Both the position numbers and the translations under genes were made by a program. From Oscillospiraceae bacterium (lineage in GTDB: Bacteria; Bacillota; Clostridia; Oscillospirales; Ruminococcaceae): 64,000 bases of DNA. The stretch spans positions 1 through 64,000 of the forward strand of contig CAAGEB010000075.1 of the NCBI GenBank assembly GCA_900768705.1. The letters are read 5' to 3'. The notes below the pieces were generated by a model, which saw nothing but the letters and a program-made list of their open reading frames with translations, did not search any database and was not told the DNA's origin. Positions within the stretch are counted from its first letter, which is position 1, and each line of letters starts with the position of its first letter. Shown here piece after piece: positions 16,521-26,232 of this stretch.

Positions 16521-17653
16521 ATTCCGTTTTCATCCTCCTTTTCCAGTTCCTCAAACAGCTGCCTTGCATATTCGGCTTGTTCTTCCGTTAATTCTCCGCC
16601 GGAGCGTATTGAGAAGAATTTAGCAAATTGTTCAAAGGGAGAAGCATTGCTCACTGTGGGAAGCACAGCATGTTCTGCGGCTGCGGTTTTGGTGTTGCGG
16701 TATTCTACCGACAGAATATTGGGGTAAACTGTGCGGATTTTTGAAGGTACATCGGCAATAAATTCCTCATCGGTAAGTACGACAAAATAATAATTATCGG
16801 TATCAACGCCGCTGTAATAATCCCGTGACATAAGGGTTTCAAATTTGCCCTTCAATTCCTGTACATCATGAAGCGGCAGAAGCGGCACTTCCCTTAATCC
16901 AATGCTTTTTCCTTCAATTTCAATAATGCTCAGCGATTTTCTGTTATCAATTTCGGAGCGGGAATATTTCAGCGGGGAACCGCAATAGCGTATTTTCTTT
17001 TCCGTATCCGCAAAGTACGGACGGTGAATATGACCGAGAGCCACATAGTCGAAAGCCTTAAAAACCGAGCAGTCAACATTTTCCAGTGTTCCCACCGTAA
17101 TATCATTATCGCTCTGACAACCCTGTGTGACAAATTGATGGGATAACAGAATATTTGTCTTTGAGGCGTCAATGTCAATATGGGAAATTGCTTCCCTTAC
17201 TGCGTCTGTGTAGGAACCAATCTGTGCCTCCGGATAAACGCTGCGGATATTTGCGGGAGTAACAAAGGGAAGTCCGTAAATTACCACATTCGGGTCGGAA
17301 TCCAATGGTATTCCCTTGATATTCTCTGCTCCTCCGGAAATGTAAATACGGCTTTTCTCCATAAAATGTCTTCCGAAAGCCATACGGTCTGCGGAATCGT
17401 GATTGCCGCTAATAATAAATGTTTGCAGATTTAGTTCCGACAGCTTGTTAAGAAAGCCGTCAAACAATGTGACGGCTTCCTCGGAGGGTGTTTTTTTATC
17501 GTAGATGTCTCCGCAGATAAGCAAAGCGGAAGGCTGTTCTTTATTAATAATATCCAGAATTTCATCGAGAATGTATTTCTGATCGCTGATAAGGGAAAAT
17601 TCATTCATTCGTTTTCCCAGATGCAGATCGGAAATATGAATGATTTTTGTCAT
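16517..17653 (-). CDS. sbcD: Exonuclease subunit SbcD (Mre11-like nuclease)
   Basis: A 378-residue calcineurin-like metallophosphoesterase, nuclease partner of SbcC. Metal-binding motifs are visible in order: ISDLHLGK (about 7-14), CGDIYDKK, SGNHDSADRMAFG, then LLSHQFV and ALGHIHRP. Length agrees with the family (about 400). It overlaps sbcC by four bases and follows the kinase-like gene by 9 bp. GGAAGGAA precedes ATG 17653. Confidence 0.95.
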   Translation of the reverse strand: MTKIIHISDLHLGKRMNEFSLISDQKYILDEILDIINKEQPSALLICGDIYDKKTPSEEAVTLFDGFLNKLSELNLQTFIISGNHDSADRMAFGRHFMEKSRIYISGGAENIKGIPLDSDPNVVIYGLPFVTPANIRSVYPEAQIGSYTDAVREAISHIDIDASKTNILLSHQFVTQGCQSDNDITVGTLENVDCSVFKAFDYVALGHIHRPYFADTEKKIRYCGSPLKYSRSEIDNRKSLSIIEIEGKSIGLREVPLLPLHDVQELKGKFETLMSRDYYSGVDTDNYYFVVLTDEEFIADVPSKIRTVYPNILSVEYRNTKTAAAEHAVLPTVSNASPFEQFAKFFSIRSGGELTEEQAEYARQLFEELEKEDENGI

Positions 17654-17662
17654 AGGTAATTA

Positions 17663-18421
17663 TCAATTCCTTCCGTAGTCCGTAAGTCCTATCCAGGCAA
17701 GAAGCAGTTCCCGTTCCTCGGGACGCTTGAATTTCAGCTGAGCCGCTGCCACGATAGGAAGCCATTCCCGTATATCACGAGGTTCTGCACCCGACTTACG
17801 GCAATAGATATTCAGATATTTTTCTGCCCATTCGGTATGATGAGAAAGACAGAAATTGAGATAGGTTTTTGCCACATCCGCATAGGGGCTGCCTTGCTTT
17901 GCTTTGAGCCAGTCCACAACGAAGGTTCCGTCGCTTCCTTCAATGATGTTTTCCGGAGAAAACTCTCCGTGGCACAGCTTTGTTTCTTCCTCTTTCCCTG
18001 CTAGCATTGACAGAAGTTCATATTTTTTCACATCATCGATCATATCAAGGCTGTCTATGGAACGCTTTAAATAGTCCTTCTGACGGCTGAGCTTTCCGCT
18101 GTGAAGGCTATGAATTTCCAGCTGCAAATCTGCCATTTTTTCCAGATATTCATCTGTCCTTGCAGGATTTTCTCGCATTATTGATGCAAACGTTTTCCCG
18201 TTTACAAAACGGTAAATTATAGCCCATTTATCCTTTATCCGGGCAATTTCACGCAGCTCCGGAATTTTGTCATATCCGGTTTCTTCAACACGGGAGTGGG
18301 TCAGTGCTTCATACAGAACAACGCTTTTCGGTTCATCGTCCTTGAATACTTTCACACAGCTTCCGTCCGACTCATAGACATCAACCTTTACGCCTTCGGC
18401 AATAAGATTTTTAAGCTCCAT
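17663..18421 (-). CDS. APH/choline-kinase-fold phosphotransferase with altered catalytic motif
   Basis: A 252-residue protein of the aminoglycoside-phosphotransferase/choline-kinase fold. The catalytic loop reads HGEFSPENI where the family normally has HGDxxxxN, so glutamate replaces the catalytic aspartate. The metal-binding DW follows in VVDWLKAKQGSPYADVAKTYL, in normal spacing. An N-lobe with a VKVFK-type lysine is present near residue 27. Substrate is unknown; members act on small hydroxylated compounds. It lies between the HD-GYP gene and sbcD with short gaps (31 and 9 bp). Confidence 0.8.
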   Translation of the reverse strand: MELKNLIAEGVKVDVYESDGSCVKVFKDDEPKSVVLYEALTHSRVEETGYDKIPELREIARIKDKWAIIYRFVNGKTFASIMRENPARTDEYLEKMADLQLEIHSLHSGKLSRQKDYLKRSIDSLDMIDDVKKYELLSMLAGKEEETKLCHGEFSPENIIEGSDGTFVVDWLKAKQGSPYADVAKTYLNFCLSHHTEWAEKYLNIYCRKSGAEPRDIREWLPIVAAAQLKFKRPEERELLLAWIGLTDYGRN

Positions 18422-18452
18422 AACAAATACCGCCTTTCATTGTGATAATGTT

Positions 18453-19568
18453 TTAAAACCCTCCGTTATAAAGTCCCGTTACAGACAGGGTAAGGAATCG
18501 GAAATCATTCATAAGATCGATTTCTTCGTTGTCGGTTCCGCCGATTATCCTTACCGTGGGACGAAGAACATTCTGGTTGTCGTGTGTAACTACCCCGTGC
18601 CTGCCGTCGGAGAGACTGACTTCTGTACCCACCGGATATGGATTGAACGCACGCAGAAAGGCTTGAGTAACCTCCAGATCAAAATGAGTTCCGCTGCCGC
18701 CCAGAATATATTCCTCTGTTTCTGCCACAGACCACGGGGTCCGATAGGGTCGATTGGAAGTCAGCGCATCGAACACATCGCATACTGTCAGAATTCTCGC
18801 AATAAGCGGAATTTTATCTCCCGCAATACCTGTGGGATAACCGCTGCCGTCGTATTTTTCCTGATGAAAAAGCACTCCCGCAAGCACATTTGAACTGTAA
18901 TAATTATCCTTTTTCAGTATATTGTAACCTATAAGAGGATGCCTTTTTATTTCCTCGAATTCTTCATCGGTGAGCTTTCCGGGCTTGATGATGATGTCGT
19001 GGTCGATATTGGATTTGCCAATATCGTGAAGCAGTCCGGAGATTACGGTTTCCTTGATTTGGTCCGGAGACATATTCAGCTGTTCGCAGACAGACGATGC
19101 CAGCATTGCAACTCGCAGGCAATGCTTGTAGGTATAGTCATCGTAATTTTGCAGTGCAATCATCTGGTTTCCGAGAAAGGAGGAATCGTTTGCTATGTAG
19201 GTTACTATATCGTCCGCAATGCTGTCAACCTTCTCAATGGCGGCGGGGGGAAGATCGCCGTGCTGCTCAATGCAGTCAAAGATATTGTTCATATCCGACA
19301 AAGCACGGCTTATGCTTTCATTGCGCTTTTCTTCTTCGGGCGACTGCTCCGTTCTCTCCCAATCATCCCTGCCATGTGCCGAATCCTCAATGCCTCCGCC
19401 TACAATCCGTACGGATTTGATACCTGTTTCGCGGAGCATTTCAATCATCATTGATGAAAGAAAGGTTCCCTTTTTCAGCAGAATTTTATATTCCATAGCG
19501 TCGGTGGATGCCACATCACGCTCCAGCTGCATACCTTCACGCAGTTTTTCAACGGGAATAATCAGCAT
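18453..19568 (-). CDS. HD-GYP domain protein, probable cyclic-di-GMP phosphodiesterase
   Basis: A 371-residue protein. After an N-terminal region of about 140 residues starting IIPVEKLREGMQLERDV (a DUF3391-like leader), the HD-GYP domain shows LLHDIGK (H181, D182), KRHPLIGYNIL, LFHQEKYDGSGYP with GYP at 243-245, and ARILTVCDVFDAL. HD-GYP enzymes hydrolyse cyclic-di-GMP to GMP. All core motifs look intact. It sits in the middle of the long minus-strand operon. It is the only recognised cyclic-di-GMP enzyme in the window, and a possible link to the MshEN-bearing PilB is an inference. Confidence 0.92.
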   Translation of the reverse strand: MLIIPVEKLREGMQLERDVASTDAMEYKILLKKGTFLSSMMIEMLRETGIKSVRIVGGGIEDSAHGRDDWERTEQSPEEEKRNESISRALSDMNNIFDCIEQHGDLPPAAIEKVDSIADDIVTYIANDSSFLGNQMIALQNYDDYTYKHCLRVAMLASSVCEQLNMSPDQIKETVISGLLHDIGKSNIDHDIIIKPGKLTDEEFEEIKRHPLIGYNILKKDNYYSSNVLAGVLFHQEKYDGSGYPTGIAGDKIPLIARILTVCDVFDALTSNRPYRTPWSVAETEEYILGGSGTHFDLEVTQAFLRAFNPYPVGTEVSLSDGRHGVVTHDNQNVLRPTVRIIGGTDNEEIDLMNDFRFLTLSVTGLYNGGF

Positions 19569-19599
19569 AAGTTTCTCCTCTGCATTTACGGGCTACTGT

Positions 19600-20505
19600 T
19601 TATAAAGCAAGCGGCGAAGAGTAAATTCCTTCGTCAATATAGCGAAGAAGTGTTTTGCGGGCTTCCTCCACATCGCTTTCATAGGTTATTCCGAACCATT
19701 TGCTGTCGGTGGGAATATCTCTTACTTTGTAGCCGTGGGTAGTGATTTCTCTGCCAACGGCGTCTGCTATCGTAAGCTCTGCTTTAAGCTCGTCGGGCTG
19801 TAAATTGTTCAGAAAATAGGTAAGCTGTCTTGCAAGAACAGGCATAAAATCAGCGGAAAAACCCCACATACTCATAGATGTGGTATCGTTTTCCCCGAGG
19901 ATTTTCTCATATCCGTCATATTTGCCCCTGATAACGCCGTTTTCATCACGGGAAATTTGCTTTGTTTCTTCCACGGAGGTAAGAAGCCCTTCGTTATTGG
20001 TGCGGCATATTCCTCTGTTTACCGCACCGTGATCGGAAAGTGTGTTTTTCAGAAGGAAATCCACAGAGCAGGCTTCCGCATTGAAGTTTTTCAGAAATCC
20101 CGACAAGGATGAAAACGCTTCGTATCCGTAAAAATCATCTGCGTTAATAACCGCAAAGGGTCCGTCCAGAACATCCTTGCAGCAATACAGTGCCTGTGCG
20201 GTTCCCCAAGGCTTGGTTCGGGAAGGGAAGTCTTTAGTCCGACCGGGAAGCTGATCCGTGGATTGGAAAACATAATCCGTTTTTACCAGCTTTTCCACAC
20301 GCTTGCCGATAGTGCTTTTAAAAAGCTCCTCAATATCACGGCGTATTATGAACACAACTCGGTCAAAGCCGCACTTTATTGCATCGTGTACGGAATAGTC
20401 GATAAGCAGCTCTCCGTTCGGTCCCAGAGGCTCAAGCTGCTTTATTCTGTCTCCGAAACGGCTGCCCATTCCTGCTGCGAGTACTACCAAAGTAAGTTCG
20501 GACAT
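19600..20505 (-). CDS. Sugar-nucleotidyltransferase family protein
   Basis: A 301-residue nucleotidyltransferase of the NTP_transferase family. The N terminus has the nucleotide-binding signature VVLAAGMGSRFG followed by KQLEPLGP. NADDFYGYEAF supplies the metal-binding aspartates near residue 110. It probably couples a sugar phosphate to a nucleotide; the substrate is not evident. ATG 20505 was preferred over an upstream TTG at 20526 because AAGGAG lies six bases before it, and because the TTG would overlap the stop of the acetyltransferase gene. Confidence 0.85.
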   Translation of the reverse strand: MSELTLVVLAAGMGSRFGDRIKQLEPLGPNGELLIDYSVHDAIKCGFDRVVFIIRRDIEELFKSTIGKRVEKLVKTDYVFQSTDQLPGRTKDFPSRTKPWGTAQALYCCKDVLDGPFAVINADDFYGYEAFSSLSGFLKNFNAEACSVDFLLKNTLSDHGAVNRGICRTNNEGLLTSVEETKQISRDENGVIRGKYDGYEKILGENDTTSMSMWGFSADFMPVLARQLTYFLNNLQPDELKAELTIADAVGREITTHGYKVRDIPTDSKWFGITYESDVEEARKTLLRYIDEGIYSSPLAL

Positions 20506-20522
20506 ATTATTCTCCTTTTCTG

Positions 20523-21017
20523 TCAATGGTTACTGTCAAAATGTTTCGCAAACCGATAATCCGTCACCATTGCGCCGCCGACTTCACAGCATACAGTATC
20601 CCCGTTAGGAATATAGCTCCGGGAACGATAGAAGCTCATTGCTCGGGTGTTCCCATCGAGAACATACAGATATATGTCAGCAAAGCCCTTTTGGAAAAGC
20701 CATTTTTCGGCTTGACGGAAAACAGCCGTCCCATATCCTTTTCTCCAAAAATCGGGGTGAACATACAATGTATGTATTTCTCCCCAACCGTTCATCTGCG
20801 GTTCGGCTGCCGCCCTTGCGTGACAATGGGCGACTATTTTCTCTCCTTCAAGTGCGGCAAAGCTGCCTTCCTCAAGGAACCTGCCCTCCCAACGCTTCGG
20901 TGTAAGCTCATCAAGAAAATCCTGCGGGAGAAGTCCTTTGTAGCCCGATTTCCATGCGGCAGCATACAATTCATAGACAGCTTTCAGATCTTTTTCGGTT
21001 ATTGAACGAACAGTCAT
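20523..21017 (-). CDS. GNAT family N-acetyltransferase
   Basis: A 164-residue GNAT-fold acetyltransferase. The acetyl-CoA pyrophosphate loop is visible as RKGYGTAVFRQAEKWL (motif A), followed by LYVLDGNTRAMSFYRSRSY (motif B). It transfers an acetyl group from acetyl-CoA to an unidentified amine. It is 10 bp downstream of valS in the same operon. The ribosome site (CCGGAAA) is weak. Confidence 0.9.
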   Translation of the reverse strand: MTVRSITEKDLKAVYELYAAAWKSGYKGLLPQDFLDELTPKRWEGRFLEEGSFAALEGEKIVAHCHARAAAEPQMNGWGEIHTLYVHPDFWRKGYGTAVFRQAEKWLFQKGFADIYLYVLDGNTRAMSFYRSRSYIPNGDTVCCEVGGAMVTDYRFAKHFDSNH

Positions 21018-21027
21018 AATTTCCGGA

Positions 21028-23661
21028 TTACTTTAAAGCTTCGATAGATTCAAGAATTTTCTTCATCTTATCTTCCGCTTTGGCAAGCTTTGCCCGCTCG
21101 TTTTCAATCTGCTGTGCGGGTGCTTTGGACAAAAATCCCTGATTGTTCAGCTTGCCGGAAAGGAAGTCTATATCCTTCTGTGCCGCTTTCTTTTCCTTTT
21201 CGAGACGGGCAAGCTCCTTTTCCTTATCAACCAGCTCGCCCATGGGCATAAATATTCTTGCGCTGTCGGTTACTACCGTTACCATTCCTTCCGTATCGGG
21301 AGCGGTTTCGGTTACGGTAAACTCGCCTGCGCCCGCCAGCTTCTCAAAGAATACACGGCAGTTATTAAACAATTCCGCAAATACGGTTTCAACGATCATT
21401 GTAACCTTCTTTGAGGGCGGAACATTCATTCCGTTGCGCTGAACACGGATTGCACGGATTGCGTCCACAACCTTTGAGAAGCTCTCCTGCTCGGTTCTGA
21501 AGCAAAGCTTTTCATCATATTCGCACCAGCCTGCCATCATTATGCTTTCCGTTTCGCCGTGGGGCATAGACTGCCAGATTTCCTCGGTAACAAAGGGCAG
21601 GAATGGGTGAAGTGTTTTCAGAATACCGGTCATAATGTAAACCAGTACATTCTGCGCCGCAAGAGCGGTTTCTCCGCCTGCTGCAATACGGGGCTTTGTA
21701 AGCTCAATATACCAGTCGCAGAAAATATCCCATACAAAGTCATAGATATTCTGAACGGCAACTCCCAGCTCATAGGCTTCCAGATTCTGCGTAACATTCT
21801 TTACCACATCGTTAAACAGCGAAATTACCCATTTATCCTCAATCGGCAGGGAATCGGGCAGCTTTGCTTCACCGAAATCCTCGGGGAGATTCATAAGGAT
21901 ATAGCGTGCCGCATTCCACAGCTTGTTTATGAAGTTGCGGGAATTCAGGATCTTTGCCTCCGACCAGCGCATATCGTTTCCGGGAGCGTTTCCGGTAACA
22001 AGTGTAAGTCTGAGGGCGTCCGTGCCGTACTGCTCGATAACCTTCAGCGGGTCAACGCCGTTGCCGAGGGATTTGGACATCTTGCGTCCCTGCTCGTCAC
22101 GGATAAGACCGTGGATAAGCACATCGCTGAACGGCTTTTTGCCGGTGTGTTCCAGTCCCGAGAATATCATTCTTGCAATCCAGAAGAAGATAATATCGTA
22201 GCCCGAAACCAGGGTGCTGGTGGGATAGAAATAGTCAAGCTCGGGAGTTTCCTCCGGCCAGCCCAGTGTGGAGAAAGGCCACAGCGCAGAGCTGAACCAG
22301 GTGTCAAGGGTATCCTCGTCCTGCTTCATCGGTGCGCCGCACTTCGGGCAGACGGTGACATTTTCAAGGGAGATTTCCGTATGACCGCACTCAACATTCC
22401 GGCAATAGTAGGCGGGAATTCTGTGTCCCCACCAGAGGCGGCGGGAAATACACCAGTCGCGGATATTTTCCATCCAGTTGAAGTAGCTGTTTTCAAAGCG
22501 TTTGGGAACAAAATTGATATCGCCGTTTCTGACAGCGTCAATGGCGGGCTTTGCCAACTCGTCCATTTTAACGAACCATTGCAGGGAAGCGGTAGGTTCA
22601 ACGGTAGTTCCGCAGCGTTGGCAGGTACCCACATTATGCTTGTGTGGTTCAACCTTAACCAGAAGTCCCTGAGCGTCAAGATCTGCAACCATTGCCTTGC
22701 GGGCTTCGTATCTGTCCATTCCCGCATATTTTCCGCCGATATCCTCACGGATTGTAGCGTCGTCATTCATCATGTGGATAATAGGCAGATTGTGGCGTTT
22801 TCCCACTTCAAAGTCGTTGGGATCGTGGGCGGGGGTTATTTTTACACATCCGGTACCGAAATCCATACTTACATAATCGTCGGCGATTATGGGTATCTCG
22901 CGGTCGGTGAGAGGCAGCTTCAGCATTTTTCCCACTAAGTGAGTATAACGCTCGTCCTTCGGATTTACCGCAACGGCGGAGTCGCCAAGCAGCGTTTCGG
23001 GTCGGGTGGTGGCGATTTCAAGATATCCGCTTCCGTCGGCAAGGGGATAATTTATGTGCCAGAAAAAGCCGTCCTGCTCCTCATATTCACATTCGATATC
23101 GGAAATAGAGGTCTTACAGTTAGGACACCAGTTGATAATTCTTTCGCCGTGGTAAATAAGTCCCTTGTTGTAAAGGTCGATGAAAACCTTTTGAACAGCC
23201 TTGGAACAGCCCTCGTCCATGGTAAAGCGTTCACGGCTCCAGTCGCAGGAGCAGCCCATTTTACGCTGCTGCTTTGTTATTCTGTCGCCGTACTCCTTTT
23301 TCCAGTCCCAAGCTCGCTTGAGAAATTCTTCGCGGCCGATATCCTCTTTGGTGATACCCTCCTCCTTCATTTTTGCAACAATCTTCGCTTCTGTTGCAAT
23401 GGAGGCGTGATCCGTTCCGGGAAGCCACAGTGTACAGTATCCCTGCATTCTGCGGAAACGGATAAGTATATCCTGAAGAGTGCAGTCCATAGCGTGGCCC
23501 AGATGAAGCTGACCTGTGATATTGGGCGGCGGCATTACAATGGTATAGGGCTTTTTCTTCGGATCGATTTCTGCATGGAAATAGCCGCTGTCCTCCCAGT
23601 ACTTGTATATTCTCTCCTCGAACTCATTGGGAGAATAGGTTTTATCCAGTTCTTTTCTCAT
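21028..23661 (-). CDS. valS: Valyl-tRNA synthetase
   Basis: An 877-residue class I synthetase charging tRNA-Val. The HIGH motif is HLGH at 53-56 in PPNITGQLHLGH, and KMSKS is present as GRKMSKSLGN. A CP1 editing domain and zinc-type cysteines (CNPC-like pairs in WCPNC and VCPKC) lie between. The C-terminal coiled-coil arm (KEKELARLEKEKKAAQKDID) is typical of ValRS. It follows rqcH with only 2 bp between and has no room for a T-box, unlike many clostridial valS genes. Confidence 0.97.
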   Translation of the reverse strand: MRKELDKTYSPNEFEERIYKYWEDSGYFHAEIDPKKKPYTIVMPPPNITGQLHLGHAMDCTLQDILIRFRRMQGYCTLWLPGTDHASIATEAKIVAKMKEEGITKEDIGREEFLKRAWDWKKEYGDRITKQQRKMGCSCDWSRERFTMDEGCSKAVQKVFIDLYNKGLIYHGERIINWCPNCKTSISDIECEYEEQDGFFWHINYPLADGSGYLEIATTRPETLLGDSAVAVNPKDERYTHLVGKMLKLPLTDREIPIIADDYVSMDFGTGCVKITPAHDPNDFEVGKRHNLPIIHMMNDDATIREDIGGKYAGMDRYEARKAMVADLDAQGLLVKVEPHKHNVGTCQRCGTTVEPTASLQWFVKMDELAKPAIDAVRNGDINFVPKRFENSYFNWMENIRDWCISRRLWWGHRIPAYYCRNVECGHTEISLENVTVCPKCGAPMKQDEDTLDTWFSSALWPFSTLGWPEETPELDYFYPTSTLVSGYDIIFFWIARMIFSGLEHTGKKPFSDVLIHGLIRDEQGRKMSKSLGNGVDPLKVIEQYGTDALRLTLVTGNAPGNDMRWSEAKILNSRNFINKLWNAARYILMNLPEDFGEAKLPDSLPIEDKWVISLFNDVVKNVTQNLEAYELGVAVQNIYDFVWDIFCDWYIELTKPRIAAGGETALAAQNVLVYIMTGILKTLHPFLPFVTEEIWQSMPHGETESIMMAGWCEYDEKLCFRTEQESFSKVVDAIRAIRVQRNGMNVPPSKKVTMIVETVFAELFNNCRVFFEKLAGAGEFTVTETAPDTEGMVTVVTDSARIFMPMGELVDKEKELARLEKEKKAAQKDIDFLSGKLNNQGFLSKAPAQQIENERAKLAKAEDKMKKILESIEALK

Positions 23662-23663
23662 TT

Positions 23664-25409
23664 TTATTTCCTTTCTTCCGTATTGCTCTCCGGCGTTACA
23701 TACAGAGTTTTATTGTTTGTAAATATAACCATACCCGGTTTTGCGCCGGCAGGCTTTTTAACGAATTTCACGGCGGTATAATCCACCGGCACCCGTGAAC
23801 TGTTTCGTGCTTTTGAATGAAGAGCCGCCAGCTTTGCAGCTTCCACAAGAGTGCTTTCGGGGGGAGTTTTTCCCTCTGTCACTATTATGACATGGGAACC
23901 CGCTATGTTCTGAGTATGAAGCCATATATCGCAGGCACGGGCGGTTTTCAGCGTCAATTGATCGTTCTGACGGTTGTTTTTTCCCACCAGAATGGTAAAT
24001 CCGTCGCCGGAAGTAAATTTCAGCGGTTCGGACAGCTTTTTCGGCTTTGCGTCGTTTCCGGCACTGCTGCGGCGGTATCCCTGTTCGGCAAGCTCACGGC
24101 GGATTTCACCAAGCTCTGCGTCGGTTTCCGCACGGGAAACACTGTCCAGGACGCTGTCAATGTATATAAGCTCGTCCTCGCCCTTTTTTATGAACTCGGT
24201 AAGCTTCTGCTCGGCTGTAAGGAGCTTTTTGTATTCCGTAAAATATTTCTGCGCATTCTGTGAGGGAGACAGTCTGGGGTCAAGCTTTATTTCCCGCTGA
24301 CCGCCTGTGTAATAATCCTCCACCACGGCTTTCGTCATGCCCTTTTCCAGACGGTAAATATTCGCTCCGATAAGCTCGCCGCAGACTCGGAACTCCTCAC
24401 GCTCCGAACAGGCTGACAGCTCCCTTCGCTGAAGCTCCAGCTTTCGTGAAACCCGTTCTCTGGCGGTGTTCAGAAGCTTCAGCAAATCGTGGGCTTTTTG
24501 CCTTGTCCGCTCGGAATTGCTTTCATCTCTGAAAAAAGCGTCCAGCAGCTCGTTGGCGGTGTCGAAACGGAAAACCCCGTATGCGTCTGCATATTGTTTT
24601 ATATCCACAAAGCAAAGGTCTTTATTCTTGCTGTTTTCGTCTTTCAGAAGCGTGTAGTCTGCATTTCCGGAAAGTGCTGATCGGGCATGATCAAGAAAAT
24701 CATTTAGCTTGTTCAATGATTCCGAATTCAGTTTATCGCAGGGGACTTCCGTGTCTCCCGCCGAATAGAAAGCGCATTCCCTTGCAAAAACGGGGGAAAT
24801 GCCCTCAAGGGTATTCATAAGCACTTTGGCAAGACGCTCCGTTTTTCCGACAAGCTGCGCTGTGATTTCGGCTGACGGGGTATCAAGCAGATTAAATCTA
24901 TCCTGCTTCGGCGGGGCTTCATATACAATATTCGGCAGAATACGCCGCAGACCCTTTTCTTCGTCGGCAATCCGCTTTACGCTGTCAATGACCCTGCCGT
25001 CCCGCATAAGTATTATGTTGCTGTAGCGTCCCATAAGTTCGGCTGTAAGTGTGTTGATGACAATGTCGCCGATTTCGTTGACGCATTCAAAATCAAAGTA
25101 TAAAATCCGCTCCAAACCGTCCTGACGGATATCTGTAAGCTTTCCTCCCGAAAGGTGCTTCCGAAGTAGCATACAGAACATAGGAGGCGTTTGGGGATTA
25201 TCAAAATTTGCATTGGTAAGATTTACTCTGGCACTGCTGCCGTTGGCGGAGAAGATAATCTTTCCTGCGGATCTGTCTTTTCCGTTCAGCATTCTCAGCA
25301 GGATTACTATTTCCTCTTTTGAAGGCTGGTAAATCTTGTCAACTCTACCGCCGATCAACGCTTTCAGTTCTTCTTTCACACAGTGCAGCAATGCGCCGTC
25401 CAGTGACAT
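23664..25409 (-). CDS. rqcH: Rqc2 homolog RqcH (NFACT family)
   Basis: A 581-residue NFACT protein (also called FbpA-like). It has the NFACT-N start (MSLDGALLHCVKEEL...GGRVDKIYQP), a central helix-hairpin-helix/coiled coil and the C-terminal NFACT-R domain (DGFTILVGKNNRQNDQLTLK...DIWLH). RqcH rescues stalled 50S subunits by recruiting tRNA-Ala to add alanine tails to unfinished chains. The length is normal. It lies just ahead of valS, and GAAGGTGG precedes ATG 25409. Confidence 0.93.
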   Translation of the reverse strand: MSLDGALLHCVKEELKALIGGRVDKIYQPSKEEIVILLRMLNGKDRSAGKIIFSANGSSARVNLTNANFDNPQTPPMFCMLLRKHLSGGKLTDIRQDGLERILYFDFECVNEIGDIVINTLTAELMGRYSNIILMRDGRVIDSVKRIADEEKGLRRILPNIVYEAPPKQDRFNLLDTPSAEITAQLVGKTERLAKVLMNTLEGISPVFARECAFYSAGDTEVPCDKLNSESLNKLNDFLDHARSALSGNADYTLLKDENSKNKDLCFVDIKQYADAYGVFRFDTANELLDAFFRDESNSERTRQKAHDLLKLLNTARERVSRKLELQRRELSACSEREEFRVCGELIGANIYRLEKGMTKAVVEDYYTGGQREIKLDPRLSPSQNAQKYFTEYKKLLTAEQKLTEFIKKGEDELIYIDSVLDSVSRAETDAELGEIRRELAEQGYRRSSAGNDAKPKKLSEPLKFTSGDGFTILVGKNNRQNDQLTLKTARACDIWLHTQNIAGSHVIIVTEGKTPPESTLVEAAKLAALHSKARNSSRVPVDYTAVKFVKKPAGAKPGMVIFTNNKTLYVTPESNTEERK

Positions 25410-25458
25410 CGATTTCCACCTTCTTCTTTTATAAAGATCAGCAAATCCGCTGTTTTAT

Positions 25459-26232
25459 TCAGCAATAATTGGCAGGCTCTTTCTCACATTCGGCACTGAA
25501 CACCGGCACATCGCTGAATTTTGCGGTAATAATTTCCGCTAACCTGTGGGATACGGATTTTTCGGTGCCGTAATGTCCTGCGTCAATCAATACGATACCG
25601 GAGTTGTGGGCTTCCACCCAATAATTATGCTTAATGTCCCCGGAGATAATTGCGTCAATATTCTTCTTCCGGGCAAGCTTAATGGAATTCACATCAACTC
25701 CGCTGCCGCAGCACACTGCAACCCGGTTAATCATACGCTCAACAATGCTGTATTTGACGCAGTCAAGATCCAGCACTGCCTTGCAGTGTTCGGCAAGTGC
25801 TTTTGCCGTAAAGCTCAAAGGCAGAGTGCAAACTGCGCCAAAGCCCATTCCGTTTTCACGGGTAACTTCAAATACCTCGCTTTTTTCAAAACCGAGCAGT
25901 TCGAGCAGCGTATCGTTAACGCCGTTTTCTGTAATATCAAAATTTGTGTGCATTGCGATGACGGAAATGCTTTTCTGCACCAGTCCGTTCACCGGATTCC
26001 ATGGCTCTATGGCTTTCAATCCGTTGAATATAACCGGGTGATGGGAAACAATCAGATTGGCATTTTTGGATTCTGCCTCTCTGATAATTTCGTGCGTAAT
26101 ATCGAGACAGCAGCAAATTCCCGTAACATTGTCATTTTTATTGCCTATAATGAGTCCCACATTATCGTAGCTCTCGGCAAGGTTAAGCGGAGACACTCCG
26201 TTCAGGTACTCAAGAACATTCTCAACTGTCAT
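25459..26232 (-). CDS. Nif3-like dinuclear metal-centre protein
   Basis: A 257-residue Nif3/YqfO/DUF34-family protein. Metal-ligand motifs are visible as SHHPVIFNGLKAI and MHTNFDI in the first half and IDAGHYGTEK near the end. The family is often annotated GTP cyclohydrolase I type 2, but its biochemical role is unsettled. It follows trmK, as in Bacillus. ATG 26232 was chosen because AAGGCAGG precedes it; a TTG eight codons upstream (26256) would place that site inside the gene. It overlaps trmK by 11 bases. Confidence 0.9.
   Translation of the reverse strand: MTVENVLEYLNGVSPLNLAESYDNVGLIIGNKNDNVTGICCCLDITHEIIREAESKNANLIVSHHPVIFNGLKAIEPWNPVNGLVQKSISVIAMHTNFDITENGVNDTLLELLGFEKSEVFEVTRENGMGFGAVCTLPLSFTAKALAEHCKAVLDLDCVKYSIVERMINRVAVCCGSGVDVNSIKLARKKNIDAIISGDIKHNYWVEAHNSGIVLIDAGHYGTEKSVSHRLAEIITAKFSDVPVFSAECEKEPANYC

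Noticed and set aside
21559..22938. 459-codon plus-strand open frame opposite valS
   Set aside because: It is a shadow of valS, whose synthetase motifs are complete.
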